This document shows positions 1 to 7,438 of a stretch of DNA of 64,000 nt, in pieces. A program made the position numbers and the translations under genes. This stretch comes from a virus. The notes beneath the pieces were generated by a model. It ran no database searches. It worked only from the letters and a program-made list of their open reading frames with translations, and was not told the origin of the DNA. The DNA lies in the IMG/VR virus record IMGVR_UViG_3300028920_000001, positions 188,001 through 252,000 of that record, one strand, 5' to 3'. Within the stretch, counting starts at the first letter, position 1, and the number at the start of each line of letters is the position of its first letter.

Positions 1-374
1 TTGATGCTGCGAAACTGGAACAGCTCCAGCATCGGGTTCTGAAGCTCAGGCTTGGCCTTGTCGATCTCGTCCACGAGAAGGACGGTCTCCTTGGCTTCAG
101 CTTCACTCACGAGCGGGAACCCCTCTGGAAGGGCGTAGATGCTCTTGTTGGTCTGCTCATTCACGGTAGGCAGACCCAGCAGGTCCGGTGCCTCTAGAAC
201 GGACAGGTTCAGGTACTTGTGACCGAGACCCGTCTCCTCACAAGCCTGCATGGCGATCTCGGTCTTGCCAATACCGGCCGGACCGAACGTCATCAGATTG
301 CTACCACGATGGATCGTGAAGATCATCAGGTGCTTGAGTGTCGCTTGGTTAATTTCGCTGACTTGGGTTAGCAT
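1..374 (-). CDS. MoxR-type AAA+ ATPase, N-terminal part (runs off left edge)
   Basis: The first 124 codons of a leftward gene, open to the window edge. Walker A GPAGIGKT lies at residues 31-38 and Walker B LLVDEID at about 99-105, followed by KAKPELQNPMLE, the usual helix after Walker B in MoxR-like ATPases. These are ring ATPases that remodel or activate partner proteins, often alongside a VWA-domain protein. The ATG at 374 has a good site, AGGAGGTGAC, 5 nt upstream. It shares the 375-661 gap with a divergent gene. Family assignment is firm; the phage role is not known. Confidence 0.85.
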   Translation of the reverse strand, partial: MLTQVSEINQATLKHLMIFTIHRGSNLMTFGPAGIGKTEIAMQACEETGLGHKYLNLSVLEAPDLLGLPTVNEQTNKSIYALPEGFPLVSEAEAKETVLLVDEIDKAKPELQNPMLELFQFRSI

Positions 375-661
375 GATATTGTCACCTCCTGTGGGCCAAA
401 GCCGCACCCACTGATACAGCAGGCACCAAGCGATCTACATGATGCGATGTATCGAATTGAGACAGAATTGGCCATCACAGGCACATACGCGAGACAAAGA
501 AAAGTTTACGCACTGTTCATTTTGGAATACACTCACACAACCCTCACGTATAAGTTTGATTCATATATAGCATAAATTGAAAAAATATATACTATACACT
601 TGATCATTGTTCAGTCAACCTTGACACAAACTCAATTGTAAATTTAATTATATAGAGGAAA
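375..661. promoter_or_regulatory. Divergent intergenic region with AT-rich promoter-like repeat
   Basis: No gene seen. The part from about 540 to 653 is very AT-rich. TTTGATTCATATAT (555-568) recurs exactly at 26733-26746, and in both places it is followed by a CATA-A-ATTGA block, so the repeat probably spans 555-580 and 26733-26758. Both copies lie ahead of a rightward gene after a quiet stretch, which suggests a promoter or operator. TTGACA near 612 may be a -35 box but has no convincing -10. Confidence 0.4.
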
Positions 662-991
662 GTGCAATTGATATTTGAAGCTGACTGCGTAATTCGAGAT
701 TTTGTTCCAGTTGTCTTTGACGCCGCTGGTTGGTCTGATGTTGCTCAGAAGATTAGAGCACTCCCGCCCCTGGAAAACGCTGAAGCGATTATTGAAGCGT
801 TTGAATACTTAGATATGCTTCAAGGTGAACCACCTAGTGAAGCATGGGCACAAGCAATTGAGGACTGTTGTTTTTGGTGCGAAGCAGCTGTATGGGCCGC
901 AATTAGAGAGGAACACAATTCCTTCAACGACTATATGGAACGGGCCCAACGAGCTTTAAGTCTCGAATTTAGATCAGTCCCTATTCACTAA
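662..991 (+). CDS. Unknown 109-aa acidic protein
   Basis: Starts at GTG 662 after AGAGGAA. Acidic and probably alpha-helical, with Trp/Cys-rich stretches around residues 60-80 (AWAQAIEDCCFWCEAAVWAA). No family recognised. Its TAA overlaps the stop of the convergent gene at 988 by 3 nt. No IMES tail. Confidence 0.65.
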   Translation: MQLIFEADCVIRDFVPVVFDAAGWSDVAQKIRALPPLENAEAIIEAFEYLDMLQGEPPSEAWAQAIEDCCFWCEAAVWAAIREEHNSFNDYMERAQRALSLEFRSVPIH

Positions 992-1335
992 AGCATCATC
1001 ACCTCAATTATAGTGATGTCTTTTTGATTGATCTCTATCCAACCTTGCTCTTTTAAGGATTCAAACCGTAATTTATGTTCATCACAAAATCCAGCTAGAA
1101 CTAAGTCTCCATCTTGGTGCCATTGAAAAGTGATATGGGCAGCAAATCGTGTAGGTTGCCCATCAATTCTGTCGATTTGACGATTGAGTCGATCTTTTTT
1201 GCAAAACAAACACCTGTTTGAATCATTCAATATTCTGGAATTAGGCGACGATAGTTTATCAATCAATTTCATCAAATCATCTGTATCCATAGCAGATTCC
1301 ACTGCATGAAAGAATGATTTAATACTATATTGCAC
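988..1335 (-). CDS. CxxC/CxxH zinc-binding small protein with IMES-type tail
   Basis: 115 aa, GTG start at 1335 with AGGATT upstream. Likely zinc ligands are C42, C45 (CLFCKK) and C84, H87 (GFCDEH), with about 38 residues between pairs. The same pattern recurs in the genes at 7687, 7992, 8207, 8470, 22380 and 23916. It ends EINQKDITIIEVMML, a variant of the common C-terminal tail. Probably the last gene of the leftward group 2385-988. Function unknown. Confidence 0.75.
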   Translation of the reverse strand: MQYSIKSFFHAVESAMDTDDLMKLIDKLSSPNSRILNDSNRCLFCKKDRLNRQIDRIDGQPTRFAAHITFQWHQDGDLVLAGFCDEHKLRFESLKEQGWIEINQKDITIIEVMML

Positions 1336-1378
1336 GTGTTAATCCTAATCGATTACAATGTCATGACCTGTAATCTAT

Positions 1379-2008
1379 CTACGAACACATTACCTCCGAA
1401 GTCAAGACTAACCTACGAGCTTCTTCAACTGTAGAAACGGACTCTATAACAGAAGACTCGAGTTTCAACAAATGGATTAAGAATAAATACTTAGGATTGA
1501 GCGGATCAGATGCCAACAATTTATCAAGCGCTTGATGCACACTTCTAATCTGCCAATCTGACTGAGTAGTAGATTCAGCCTGACTCCTAAAATATCTTTG
1601 AGCTCTATCTAAAATGTCTTCTTCGTTGAAATATGAAATAAACTGTAGAAAATCACTGGACATGGACAACTTGATGAACTGCCTCACCAAGCCAGGACGC
1701 AGAGACTTCCCATAACGCTTATCATATTGCAATGCAAGCTGTGTCAGGCCGACCGAAACCGGGAAAGCTGGCACAATAGCATTTGGCTTCTTCTTGGTCT
1801 GCCAAAATTTAATATCCAATCGCCTGTCAAGATAGACTTGAAGGATGGCGCTAGGATCGCATTTATCACATGAAAATACGTGGTTTTTCACCACACGGTA
1901 AAAAACCTGGTTATCAACTAGGAATTCTCGAACAGGACCGGAGCGGTCACACTTTGGGTGGCCATTATTGCCCACCCCATTCCCTTTGATGGAAATGATG
2001 CAGTCCAT
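1379..2008 (-). CDS. Unknown 209-aa protein, N-terminal zinc site, tail EVMCS
   Basis: A HxxC...CxxC set (H17, C20, C47, C50) suggests a small N-terminal zinc module, followed by a mostly helical region. The C-terminus EEARRLVLTSEVMCS fits the shared tail. The start ATG 2008 overlaps the upstream stop by 1 nt (TAATG), so it is translationally coupled to the 2008-2385 gene. No family recognised. Confidence 0.75.
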   Translation of the reverse strand: MDCIISIKGNGVGNNGHPKCDRSGPVREFLVDNQVFYRVVKNHVFSCDKCDPSAILQVYLDRRLDIKFWQTKKKPNAIVPAFPVSVGLTQLALQYDKRYGKSLRPGLVRQFIKLSMSSDFLQFISYFNEEDILDRAQRYFRSQAESTTQSDWQIRSVHQALDKLLASDPLNPKYLFLIHLLKLESSVIESVSTVEEARRLVLTSEVMCS

Positions 2009-2385
2009 TAGTCGTTTGCAGATTGACTACACTGCCAAACTCGACACGGAATCTGGAATTGTACACCGTTATGGGCTTCATGCCAATCATGATGGAAGAA
2101 CCAGAAGTGACCATCCTTGTGATCGTCAGTCAGTGTCAACGTCTTTAGAGGAAGACTCGAGAACAAACTTCCGGAAAAGGAAGCCCACCCCTTTCCAAGG
2201 TACCAAGATCCTCCGTCGGAGCTTTGGAACCACCCATCATCGTAATCCCAGATATGAGAAATCCGACGGACCACTCCATCCGAAAAAAGCACATAGTCAC
2301 CACATCGTGGCCTAGTGCTTTTGTCAAACTCGGCCTGGCGTTCCTTCAAAATCTCGGCGTCTCTATCATCAAACTCTGGATGCAT
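2008..2385 (-). CDS. Unknown 125-aa protein, aromatic-rich
   Basis: ATG 2385 follows AGAGGTGAC. The segment RCGDYVLFSDGVVRRISHIW (residues 28-47) looks like an SH3/tudor-like beta barrel of the kind found in many small phage proteins. The C-terminal half is rich in Trp, Phe and His. It ends CSQSAND without the common tail. First gene of a leftward operon with 1379-2008. Confidence 0.7.
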   Translation of the reverse strand: MHPEFDDRDAEILKERQAEFDKSTRPRCGDYVLFSDGVVRRISHIWDYDDGWFQSSDGGSWYLGKGWASFSGSLFSSLPLKTLTLTDDHKDGHFWFFHHDWHEAHNGVQFQIPCRVWQCSQSAND

Positions 2386-2484
2386 GTCACCTCTTATGAT
2401 CGAGATACGCGGGCAGATGTTCGATCTTCGCTACGTGCGCACATGCACGCACGTCGCGCGTATACACAGATCAGAAGGTGGCGC

Positions 2485-3057
2485 ATGTATGTAGTGTATA
2501 TACCCAAACTCGAATCAGCTAGGCAGAACCTTCCACTCATCAATGTCTGCGGATACGAAGTCACTGGTAAAAAGACCACTATTTATTACCATAAAGGTCC
2601 TGAGAATCTCGATCTAATCAATAAACCAGACCATTTTAAAATGAGGTCTCTTAGTCTCAGTCGTGCGAAGTCAGCCAAGCATCTTGAATCAACCATCCTA
2701 GATCACTGGTGGCCAGCCTCTCTTCAATTTATTGAAGTTGATGAGCTTGAAGTTGACAGTGCAAACCATGGGGCAGTTAAAGAAGCTAAACAACGTGTTA
2801 AAGTTGCTAAGGAACTAATCAAAACTTTGGCAGAATGGAAGCAGTGCGTCATTCATCTCAGAGGCCAAGTCAAAAAGATCACGGACGGTTCATTCAAGGA
2901 ACTCCGTCATGACAGCAGGAGAGCGGACGCAAAAGAGTACATTAAAGACACTGTAAAGACTTGTGTTTCAGTATATCACATCAAATTTGATGAAATAGTC
3001 GATCTAGCAGAGGAAGCAGTCAAAGAACTTCAAGTTGAAAATATCATGGAAGGATAG
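2485..3057 (+). CDS. Unknown 190-aa helical protein with tail NIMEG
   Basis: The open frame extends upstream to 2224, but that part overlaps the leftward gene. ATG 2485 is preceded by AAGGTGGCGC, matching the GGAGGTGACGC leaders of neighbours, so I start there. The N-terminus MYVVYIPKLES is beta-like; residues 90-190 are charged helices. It ends AVKELQVENIMEG, a variant of the shared tail. No family recognised. Confidence 0.7.
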   Translation: MYVVYIPKLESARQNLPLINVCGYEVTGKKTTIYYHKGPENLDLINKPDHFKMRSLSLSRAKSAKHLESTILDHWWPASLQFIEVDELEVDSANHGAVKEAKQRVKVAKELIKTLAEWKQCVIHLRGQVKKITDGSFKELRHDSRRADAKEYIKDTVKTCVSVYHIKFDEIVDLAEEAVKELQVENIMEG

Positions 3058-3070
3058 GCGCAAATCCAAC

Positions 3071-3107
3071 AGGATTGCACGTATCCCGACATGGAGGTGA
3101 CGCACGC
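3071..3107 (+). promoter_or_regulatory. GTATC/GGAGG leader of the 3108 gene
   Basis: CACGTATCCCGAC followed by TGGAGGTGACGC and then ATG 3108. It shares the ACGTATC-spacer-GGAGGTGACGC layout of many leaders in the left half, but I find no clear stem here. Confidence 0.5.
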
Positions 3108-3425
3108 ATGCTGACTGAGCAAGACATGCTAAATGCCTTAGACGGAACTCCGGATGGGGCAACCGTCTTTGTGAGTTATAATGCCGGCCGGCCGCCAACG
3201 GCCAGAGCCATCCGTGAAGCCCAGCCTGCAAAAGATATGGGCCTCAATCTGCGTCATTTCGTGGGTAAGCTGTCCAGCGTGTGGATGACCAAGAAAAGCC
3301 AGATTGTAATGACCGTTCTGTGTGACAACCGGTGCAATGAAGACAATGACATGCAACCGCCGCACTACCGGACTTTCAACCCGAGTCTAGGTACCATGCA
3401 TCTCGTCAAGGTGATCGATGCCTGA
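3108..3425 (+). CDS. Unknown 105-aa protein
   Basis: Start at ATG 3108, chosen over 3075 because of the GGAGGTGACGC site. Opens MLTEQDMLNALDGTPDGATV, then a likely beta-barrel region with VFVSYNAGRPP. No tail and no recognised family. The downstream gene starts 8 nt before its stop. Confidence 0.7.
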   Translation: MLTEQDMLNALDGTPDGATVFVSYNAGRPPTARAIREAQPAKDMGLNLRHFVGKLSSVWMTKKSQIVMTVLCDNRCNEDNDMQPPHYRTFNPSLGTMHLVKVIDA

Positions 3426-3672
3426 CGTACAGCTCCTAAGAACCAAGATAGAAAATCTTGGATCAATGACTTATTGGAAAATTCATTTCATGCTAGGTCC
3501 CCAACGCTTTCTCATGACCTTCATCGACGATCATCATAAAACATATCGTCTGTACAGACGAGAGCCTCGTTATAATCCCACATCTTGTCAGGATGTAACC
3601 GACGATCCAACCTCCTCAGAGGCTATGAAAGCCGGTAAGCAAGTCTTAATTCAAGAGGTGATGGAAACATGA
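3418..3672 (+). CDS. Unknown 84-aa protein with tail EVMET
   Basis: ATG 3418 overlaps the previous gene and follows AAGGTGATCG. A beta-rich N-terminal half (IHFMLGPQRFLMTFIDDHHK) is followed by the helix GKQVLIQEVMET, a copy of the shared C-terminal tail. Its stop overlaps the next ATG (ATGA). Confidence 0.75.
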   Translation: MPDVQLLRTKIENLGSMTYWKIHFMLGPQRFLMTFIDDHHKTYRLYRREPRYNPTSCQDVTDDPTSSEAMKAGKQVLIQEVMET

Positions 3673-4067
3673 GAATTTATCTCTCAATGGAAGATGAAAA
3701 CCGGTCATTCGAGACGGAACATCAATTTAGTACCGTCTCATCTGAAAACGAGCTTCATGAAATCATTAGGCGCCTGACCGTAGAAACATGGTCTAGCCTG
3801 ACTGAAAATCGTGGAGTATTGCTCCAGGCAGTGCCTCGTTCCAACTGGATACAAGCGATTAAGATCGTCCGAAATCATTCGGACATGGGCTTGAAAGAAG
3901 CTAAGGATTTCGTCGAACGAGTAATTGATGGCGTCCCATTAGCTTTTCTTGTAAATTTGAAAGATAGAGACGTAATAACTTGCGTAGAACAACTAACGCA
4001 AATTGATTGCAAAGCGACGCCATGTACCAAAGCTGAATATGATGTGTGTGAATTGATGGGGTCGTAA
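3669..4067 (+). CDS. Ribosomal protein L7/L12 C-terminal-domain-like protein with tail ELMGS
   Basis: 132 aa. Residues 61-93, with KIVRNHSDMGLKEAKDFVE, match the signature of the bacterial bL12 C-terminal domain (VIK-VR--TGLGLKEAKDLVE), the part of the stalk that recruits translation factors. The bL12 N-terminal dimerisation domain and hinge are absent; residues 1-55 are unrelated. It ends CTKAEYDVCELMGS, the common tail. Phages are known to carry ribosomal proteins including bL12. Whether this one joins ribosomes or is a ClpS-like fold reused elsewhere is open. Confidence 0.65.
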   Translation: MRIYLSMEDENRSFETEHQFSTVSSENELHEIIRRLTVETWSSLTENRGVLLQAVPRSNWIQAIKIVRNHSDMGLKEAKDFVERVIDGVPLAFLVNLKDRDVITCVEQLTQIDCKATPCTKAEYDVCELMGS

Positions 4068-4393
4068 TGGAACTTATCAAATATATGGGCGAAGTTGTTG
4101 GTTGGAGTTGTCCACAGTGCGGATTTATAGACAGGCATTCCCTCACGGAACCGTCTCAGTGCAAGCAATGCCAAGAGAAATCTAGACAAAAGCGGGATCA
4201 TTGGAAACAGGACACCCCGCGTGAACAGATGGTAGTCCTGACTCAAGCTATCGCTGGCTACGCGGTATGCGCTGATGATTTGGAATGGACACCTGAACGA
4301 ATGCGCCGAGTTCTTAAGTATATTAAAGAACACTGCGACGATCTATTTGAGCTTTCCAAGTGGATGGATTCTCAATGGGAACCACGAACGTAG
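4067..4393 (+). CDS. Zinc-ribbon small protein, 108 aa
   Basis: Overlaps the previous stop by 1 nt (TAATG). Zinc ligands C15/C18 (CPQCGF) and C32/C35 (CKQCQE) form a compact ribbon; a helical C-terminal half (residues 50-108) follows. Ends MDSQWEPRT without the common tail. Nucleic-acid or protein binding is possible but not shown. Confidence 0.75.
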   Translation: MELIKYMGEVVGWSCPQCGFIDRHSLTEPSQCKQCQEKSRQKRDHWKQDTPREQMVVLTQAIAGYAVCADDLEWTPERMRRVLKYIKEHCDDLFELSKWMDSQWEPRT

Positions 4394-5007
4394 TCATTAT
4401 TTCATATATGCCTATGTTGACACACAGGCCCGAAACTATTGACTTTGAAAATGGTGAATTTCCGGATTTGGATGATTTGCCAGATGGCACAGCTAGTGGC
4501 TGCGTTTGGATGATCAATAATGGCACTCCCACACCAGTGTTGGTTATGGATAATGCTCATCAAATTATTGATCATCTCATCACGTGGGCCGAAGAAAAAC
4601 CCGTAGAATGGTTTGACTTAGCCATTAAACGCAAAGATGGTAAATATATTATAGCTCTTCTTCCGAAGTTGCACAAATCAATTGAAAGATGGAGAATTGC
4701 TTTTCAACTTCAATATGGCTATCCATATCCTGAAAAAGACCCGAATATCAGGATTCTTTTCAAGCCAATCCACTTCGTCTCAGGAAGCGCCAACTGCTTA
4801 GACGAATTGACTTTGCAGGAAAATATGGAGGTAGGCTTCTTGGATACCAAGCATCTTAACTATCAAAATCCGGACAAGATGGGTGAGCATATTAAGTTTA
4901 TTGGCCCCTTCAAGCAAGAACATGACCCTTACTTTAATACTTATCTCGACCAAGCTTTGGGGGACGCAACAGAGCCCACTGAGAAATCTCATAGATTTGC
5001 AACATGA
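4375..5007 (+). CDS. Unknown 210-aa protein
   Basis: Possible starts are ATG 4360, 4375 and 4408; 4375 overlaps the previous gene by 19 nt. The acidic N-terminal region DFENGEFPDLDDLPDGTASG is followed by a mixed alpha/beta domain (HQIIDHLITWAEEKPVEWF; YIIALLPKLHKSIERWRIAF). No family recognised, no tail. Confidence 0.65.
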   Translation: MGTTNVVIISYMPMLTHRPETIDFENGEFPDLDDLPDGTASGCVWMINNGTPTPVLVMDNAHQIIDHLITWAEEKPVEWFDLAIKRKDGKYIIALLPKLHKSIERWRIAFQLQYGYPYPEKDPNIRILFKPIHFVSGSANCLDELTLQENMEVGFLDTKHLNYQNPDKMGEHIKFIGPFKQEHDPYFNTYLDQALGDATEPTEKSHRFAT

Positions 5008-5056
5008 TTTGCAAATCATGTGTGTAGGTTTCCGATCGTCGCACGTACCACCGGAC

Positions 5057-5341
5057 ATGGCGAACAACGTACCCAACGTCCCCAATCTTGACGCAATGGA
5101 CCAGGACGAACTGTGGGACTTTTGGAAGAAATTCCATCGCCCAAGTCGCAAAGACGCAGCTTGGCTGGTTGGAGACCGTCGTCCAGGGTACACCAATTTT
5201 GCATCAACTCTGGCCAATTACGCCTGTAATAAGGCGGTTGCCATGAAGTGTCGGCTGGACGGCAATATTCAAGGAGCCGAATGCTACGAATCGGCTGCAG
5301 AAATCTGCTACAAAGAACTGCCTGAGGATCTAAAGTGGTAA
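5057..5341 (+). CDS. Conserved-type phage protein, 94 aa
   Basis: The open frame extends to 4883, but that part overlaps the previous gene; ATG 5057 follows CCGGA. The core reads ASTLANYACNKAVAMKCRL then GNIQGAECYESAAEICYKEL and ends PEDLKW. I recognise this as a helical small-protein type seen in many phages, without a known function. Confidence 0.65.
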   Translation: MANNVPNVPNLDAMDQDELWDFWKKFHRPSRKDAAWLVGDRRPGYTNFASTLANYACNKAVAMKCRLDGNIQGAECYESAAEICYKELPEDLKW

Positions 5342-5394
5342 TCCCAATCCTCACCATCTGCATTGGTTTCCTCATCGTTTTGGGAGGATGGTAA
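5335..5394 (+). CDS. Tiny 19-aa transmembrane peptide
   Basis: GTG 5335 (GAGGAT about 8 nt upstream) opens a 19-codon frame reading VVIPILTICIGFLIVLGGW, a single hydrophobic helix. It overlaps the end of the previous gene and the start of the next (TAATG at 5392-5396). The arrangement supports translation; function unknown. Confidence 0.4.
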   Translation: MVIPILTICIGFLIVLGGW

Positions 5395-5609
5395 TGATCT
5401 TGGCAGTTGCTACTCGGGTAGTGGTATATTACCGTTCCATTTCAAGACAACAACTGTCTCGCCTCTTCAAAATTGATAATTTTGCCGAACGTAAACAGCA
5501 ACTTTGGAATGAATCCGAATCTCACGCGGTTATAGCTTCAAACCAAATTGAGGCTACATTGCAAGTCACTGAACCCGAAAGCTGGGGACAACTGGAAAAG
5601 CAACTGTAA
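5394..5609 (+). CDS. Unknown 71-aa protein with short hydrophobic N-terminus
   Basis: ATG 5394 sits 6 nt after GGAGG and overlaps the tiny TM frame's stop, so it is preferred to ATG 5388. The N-terminus MILAVATRVVVYYRS could touch the membrane; the rest is a charged helix (NFAERKQQLWNESESHAV). No family recognised. Confidence 0.6.
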   Translation: MILAVATRVVVYYRSISRQQLSRLFKIDNFAERKQQLWNESESHAVIASNQIEATLQVTEPESWGQLEKQL

Positions 5610-5777
5610 ATGGAACCCAAGATTCCTATTAATCTGCCTGGCGTCTGGGACAAGGAGATGCTAAAATCTCCCGCCCCAGAACAGCAGCGTTTCATTGATT
5701 TCCATGAAAGGCTACATATCAAACTTCATGCCCAGCATTTGGAGCAAAAACTCCATCAGGAAAAGAATGTACATTGA
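5610..5777 (+). CDS. Unknown 55-aa His-rich small protein
   Basis: ATG 5610 directly follows the previous stop. Sequence opens MEPKIPINLPGVWDKEML and ends in a His/Gln-rich helix (LHIKLHAQHLEQKLHQEK). Its end overlaps the next small gene by 11 nt. Length and tight spacing suggest a real gene; no family recognised. Confidence 0.55.
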   Translation: MEPKIPINLPGVWDKEMLKSPAPEQQRFIDFHERLHIKLHAQHLEQKLHQEKNVH

Positions 5778-5859
5778 TGATGGTGATGGACGTGAATGGA
5801 AGATCGGTCTTTTGCTAGGATTGATCCTAGCCGGAATCGTGTTTGGAGGTCTAATCTAA
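5767..5859 (+). CDS. Tiny 30-aa membrane protein
   Basis: ATG 5767 lies 7 nt after AGGA. Sequence is MYIDDGDGREWK followed by one hydrophobic helix of about 18 residues (IGLLLGLILAGIVFGGLI). The stop TAA overlaps the ATG of the next gene. Short acidic head plus one TM helix is typical of phage micro-membrane proteins. Confidence 0.6.
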   Translation: MYIDDGDGREWKIGLLLGLILAGIVFGGLI

Positions 5860-6122
5860 TGGTCCGTTTGCAAAGGTGGGGGAGCTCCCCAGTCAATTGG
5901 CGCGTCCAACGTCCTGAGGGTGGAGATAAGGTCGTGCCGGCAGATGCACTGACTGACGAAGAAATCAACCTCGCCATCGAGGAAGCCAACCGCTTCAAGA
6001 AATATCATGCAGAACGGCCTAAAACCGATCCACATCGAGCCGGTCTTGTTCAGTTCGAACAAAATATCCTGATGGATCTCCAAACCATTCTCGAGAAGAG
6101 AGCACGAAAGCATGCATCATAA
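5859..6122 (+). CDS. Unknown 87-aa protein
   Basis: Start ATG 5859 is set by GGAGGT at 5845-5850 and the TAATG overlap; the longer frame from 5796 is out. Basic N-terminus (MVRLQRWGSSPVNWRVQ), then a helical region with DEEINLAIEEANRFKKYH. No family recognised. Confidence 0.7.
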   Translation: MVRLQRWGSSPVNWRVQRPEGGDKVVPADALTDEEINLAIEEANRFKKYHAERPKTDPHRAGLVQFEQNILMDLQTILEKRARKHAS

Positions 6123-6303
6123 TTGGGGAGAGGCGTTACGCCAAAAGATCCGTGAAGCGGAAGAACTAAGGCACACTCCTCCACAAAAATGGCCTCGCGC
6201 GTTCCTCTTGCCGGACGCTTCCGGGCACATGCCTAAAGAAGCACTCGACCAGGCAATTGAAGAATTGAAGAAGCTTTCCCCAAAGAAGATCCACACAAGG
6301 TAA
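6112..6303 (+). CDS. Unknown 63-aa protein
   Basis: ATG 6112 overlaps the previous gene by 11 nt. Two short helices (WGEALRQKIREAEELR; KEALDQAIEELKKLS) are joined by a Pro-rich link. No tail, no family recognised. Confidence 0.65.
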   Translation: MHHNWGEALRQKIREAEELRHTPPQKWPRAFLLPDASGHMPKEALDQAIEELKKLSPKKIHTR

Positions 6304-6306
6304 ACG

Positions 6307-6510
6307 ATGCAACATCCTGAGCAACTCTGTTACTTCATCGACTGGCACTACATGGATGCGCATGGTTGGCCAGAGTGGTTGTGTCGACAACTCCGTAAAG
6401 ATCTTGCCAGCCTGGATGAACTCCAAGATGAATGCGCCGAGATTTTCGTCGAAGCGGTGGAAAAGAAGTACGGTGGAAAATCAATCCACGAACTTCGTAG
6501 CTTAGCATGA
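6307..6510 (+). CDS. Unknown 67-aa protein
   Basis: Aromatic N-terminus (YFIDWHYMDAHGWPEWLC) followed by charged helices. Its stop overlaps the next ATG by 4 nt (ATGA). No family recognised. Confidence 0.65.
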   Translation: MQHPEQLCYFIDWHYMDAHGWPEWLCRQLRKDLASLDELQDECAEIFVEAVEKKYGGKSIHELRSLA

Positions 6511-6716
6511 AGTATTTAATCCAAAGCGGCGGGCTCTTTATTGGTCCCCATGCCTTAGATAAAGGGAAAGCCGGTTGGACGTTTGATCTTAACGAAGCTT
6601 TTCGGTATTCTTCTGTTGAAGAAGCAACCAAAGAACAGGGGAGTCTCAAATTCCCCATTCAAGGAAAGGTGATTACTGAAGACGAAGCTCAAGTTTGGGC
6701 AATCATGAGATCATAA
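6507..6716 (+). CDS. MKYVI-type small protein with tail AIMRS
   Basis: 69 aa. One of a family in this window with the plan MKYxI...W...L-EA...EEA...VIT-EA-V--IM-S: here MKYLIQSGG, GWTFDLNEAFRYSSVEEA, then VITEDEAQVWAIMRS. Probably a small alpha/beta fold. Its TAA is directly followed by the first base of tRNA-Leu. Confidence 0.75.
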   Translation: MKYLIQSGGLFIGPHALDKGKAGWTFDLNEAFRYSSVEEATKEQGSLKFPIQGKVITEDEAQVWAIMRS

Positions 6717-7064
6717 GGCCCAGTGGCGGAATGGCATACGCAGGGGATTTCAACGGAATCCCATCAACAGAAATGTTGATCCAAAAAAACCCTGGAAATT
6801 GCTGGAAACCCCTTAGAGCCTGATACACCACAACATGACTGGAAACGGTAAGTGTGACGGTTTGAAAAGAATCAGGATTGGGCAATCAGCAGCCGAGCCC
6901 CTTGACTGGGGAAGGTTCAGAGACTCGCGCTCAGGGCACCTGACCAGATAATGCTGAAGGTGAAGATACAGTCCAGACCACAACGGAAACGGCTCGCGAA
7001 ATCGAGAGTGGTACGAAAATCCCTCGCCCTAACGGGATTGTGAGTTCGAATCTCACCTGGGCTA
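6717..7064 (+). tRNA. tRNA-Leu(UAA) interrupted by a group I intron
   Basis: Exons 6717-6750 and 7016-7064. Acceptor GGCCCAG/CTGGGCT, D stem GCG/CGC, anticodon stem GGGGA/TCCCT with loop TTTAAAA (anticodon TAA), long variable arm CCC-TAAC-GGG, T arm GTGAG-TTCGAAT-CTCAC and discriminator A, all as expected for Leu. CCA is not encoded. The intron lies between U34 and A35, the same site as in the cyanobacterial/plastid tRNA-Leu(UAA) intron. Confidence 0.92.
6751..7015 (+). ncRNA. Group I intron (265 nt) in the tRNA-Leu anticodon loop
   Basis: P1 pairs the exon end GGGATTT with GGAATCCC at 6755-6762, giving the required U-G wobble at the splice site. P2 is ATCAACA-GAAA-TGTTGAT. The conserved core is present: P (AATTGCTGGAAA), Q (AATCAGCAGCC), R (GTTCAGAGACT), S (AAGATACAGTCC). 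The last intron base is G (omega-G, 7015). There is no room for a homing endonuclease gene, so it is a minimal ribozyme that should self-splice. Confidence 0.92.
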
Positions 7065-7171
7065 CTATGGTGATAGGCTATGACAATATCATTCTGTGTG
7101 ATAATGCCATTCAGACGGCACAAAGATCTGAACGGAGGCAGTTTCCGGTCTGGCAGATAAAACCGGATTTC

Positions 7172-7244
7172 GGGAGTATAGCTCAGTCGGCAGAGCCACC
7201 GGCTTTTAACCGGTAGGTCCAGAGTTCGAGTCTCTGTGCTCCCA
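7172..7244 (+). tRNA. tRNA-Lys(UUU)
   Basis: Acceptor GGGAGTA/TGCTCCC, anticodon arm ACCGG-CTTTTAA-CCGGT (anticodon TTT), T arm CAGAG-TTCGAGT-CTCTG, discriminator A. CCA is not fully encoded. No intron. Confidence 0.93.
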
Positions 7245-7248
7245 CAAA

Positions 7249-7428
7249 ATGAAATCTGACGCTCAAAAAATGAAAGCTATCCGATTCTTGCTTACAAACG
7301 GTAGTCGCGGAAGCGAATGGCAAGAAGCAGGACTGCTTTGTGCAATCGAAAAAGTCGTCAACGAAGATTATAAAAATCTTTCCACAAGAACCTTACAAAG
7401 CCTCCTAGAGGAGGCTAAAAAATATTAA
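7249..7428 (+). CDS. Unknown 59-aa protein
   Basis: ATG 7249 starts 5 nt after tRNA-Lys. Begins MKSDAQKMKAIRFLL and ends in a helix (TLQSLLEEAKKY). It lies on the same transcript as the tRNAs and has no strong ribosome-binding site. No family recognised. Confidence 0.6.
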   Translation: MKSDAQKMKAIRFLLTNGSRGSEWQEAGLLCAIEKVVNEDYKNLSTRTLQSLLEEAKKY

Positions 7429-7438
7429 TGCAGCTACC

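Noticed and set aside
2224-2484. N-terminal extension of the 2485 gene
   Set aside because: It overlaps a convincing leftward gene; the ATG at 2485 has a leader-type ribosome site.
7069-7215. Frame MVIGYDNIILC running into tRNA-Lys
   Set aside because: It ends inside the tRNA gene and has no ribosome site; typical chance frame across a tRNA.
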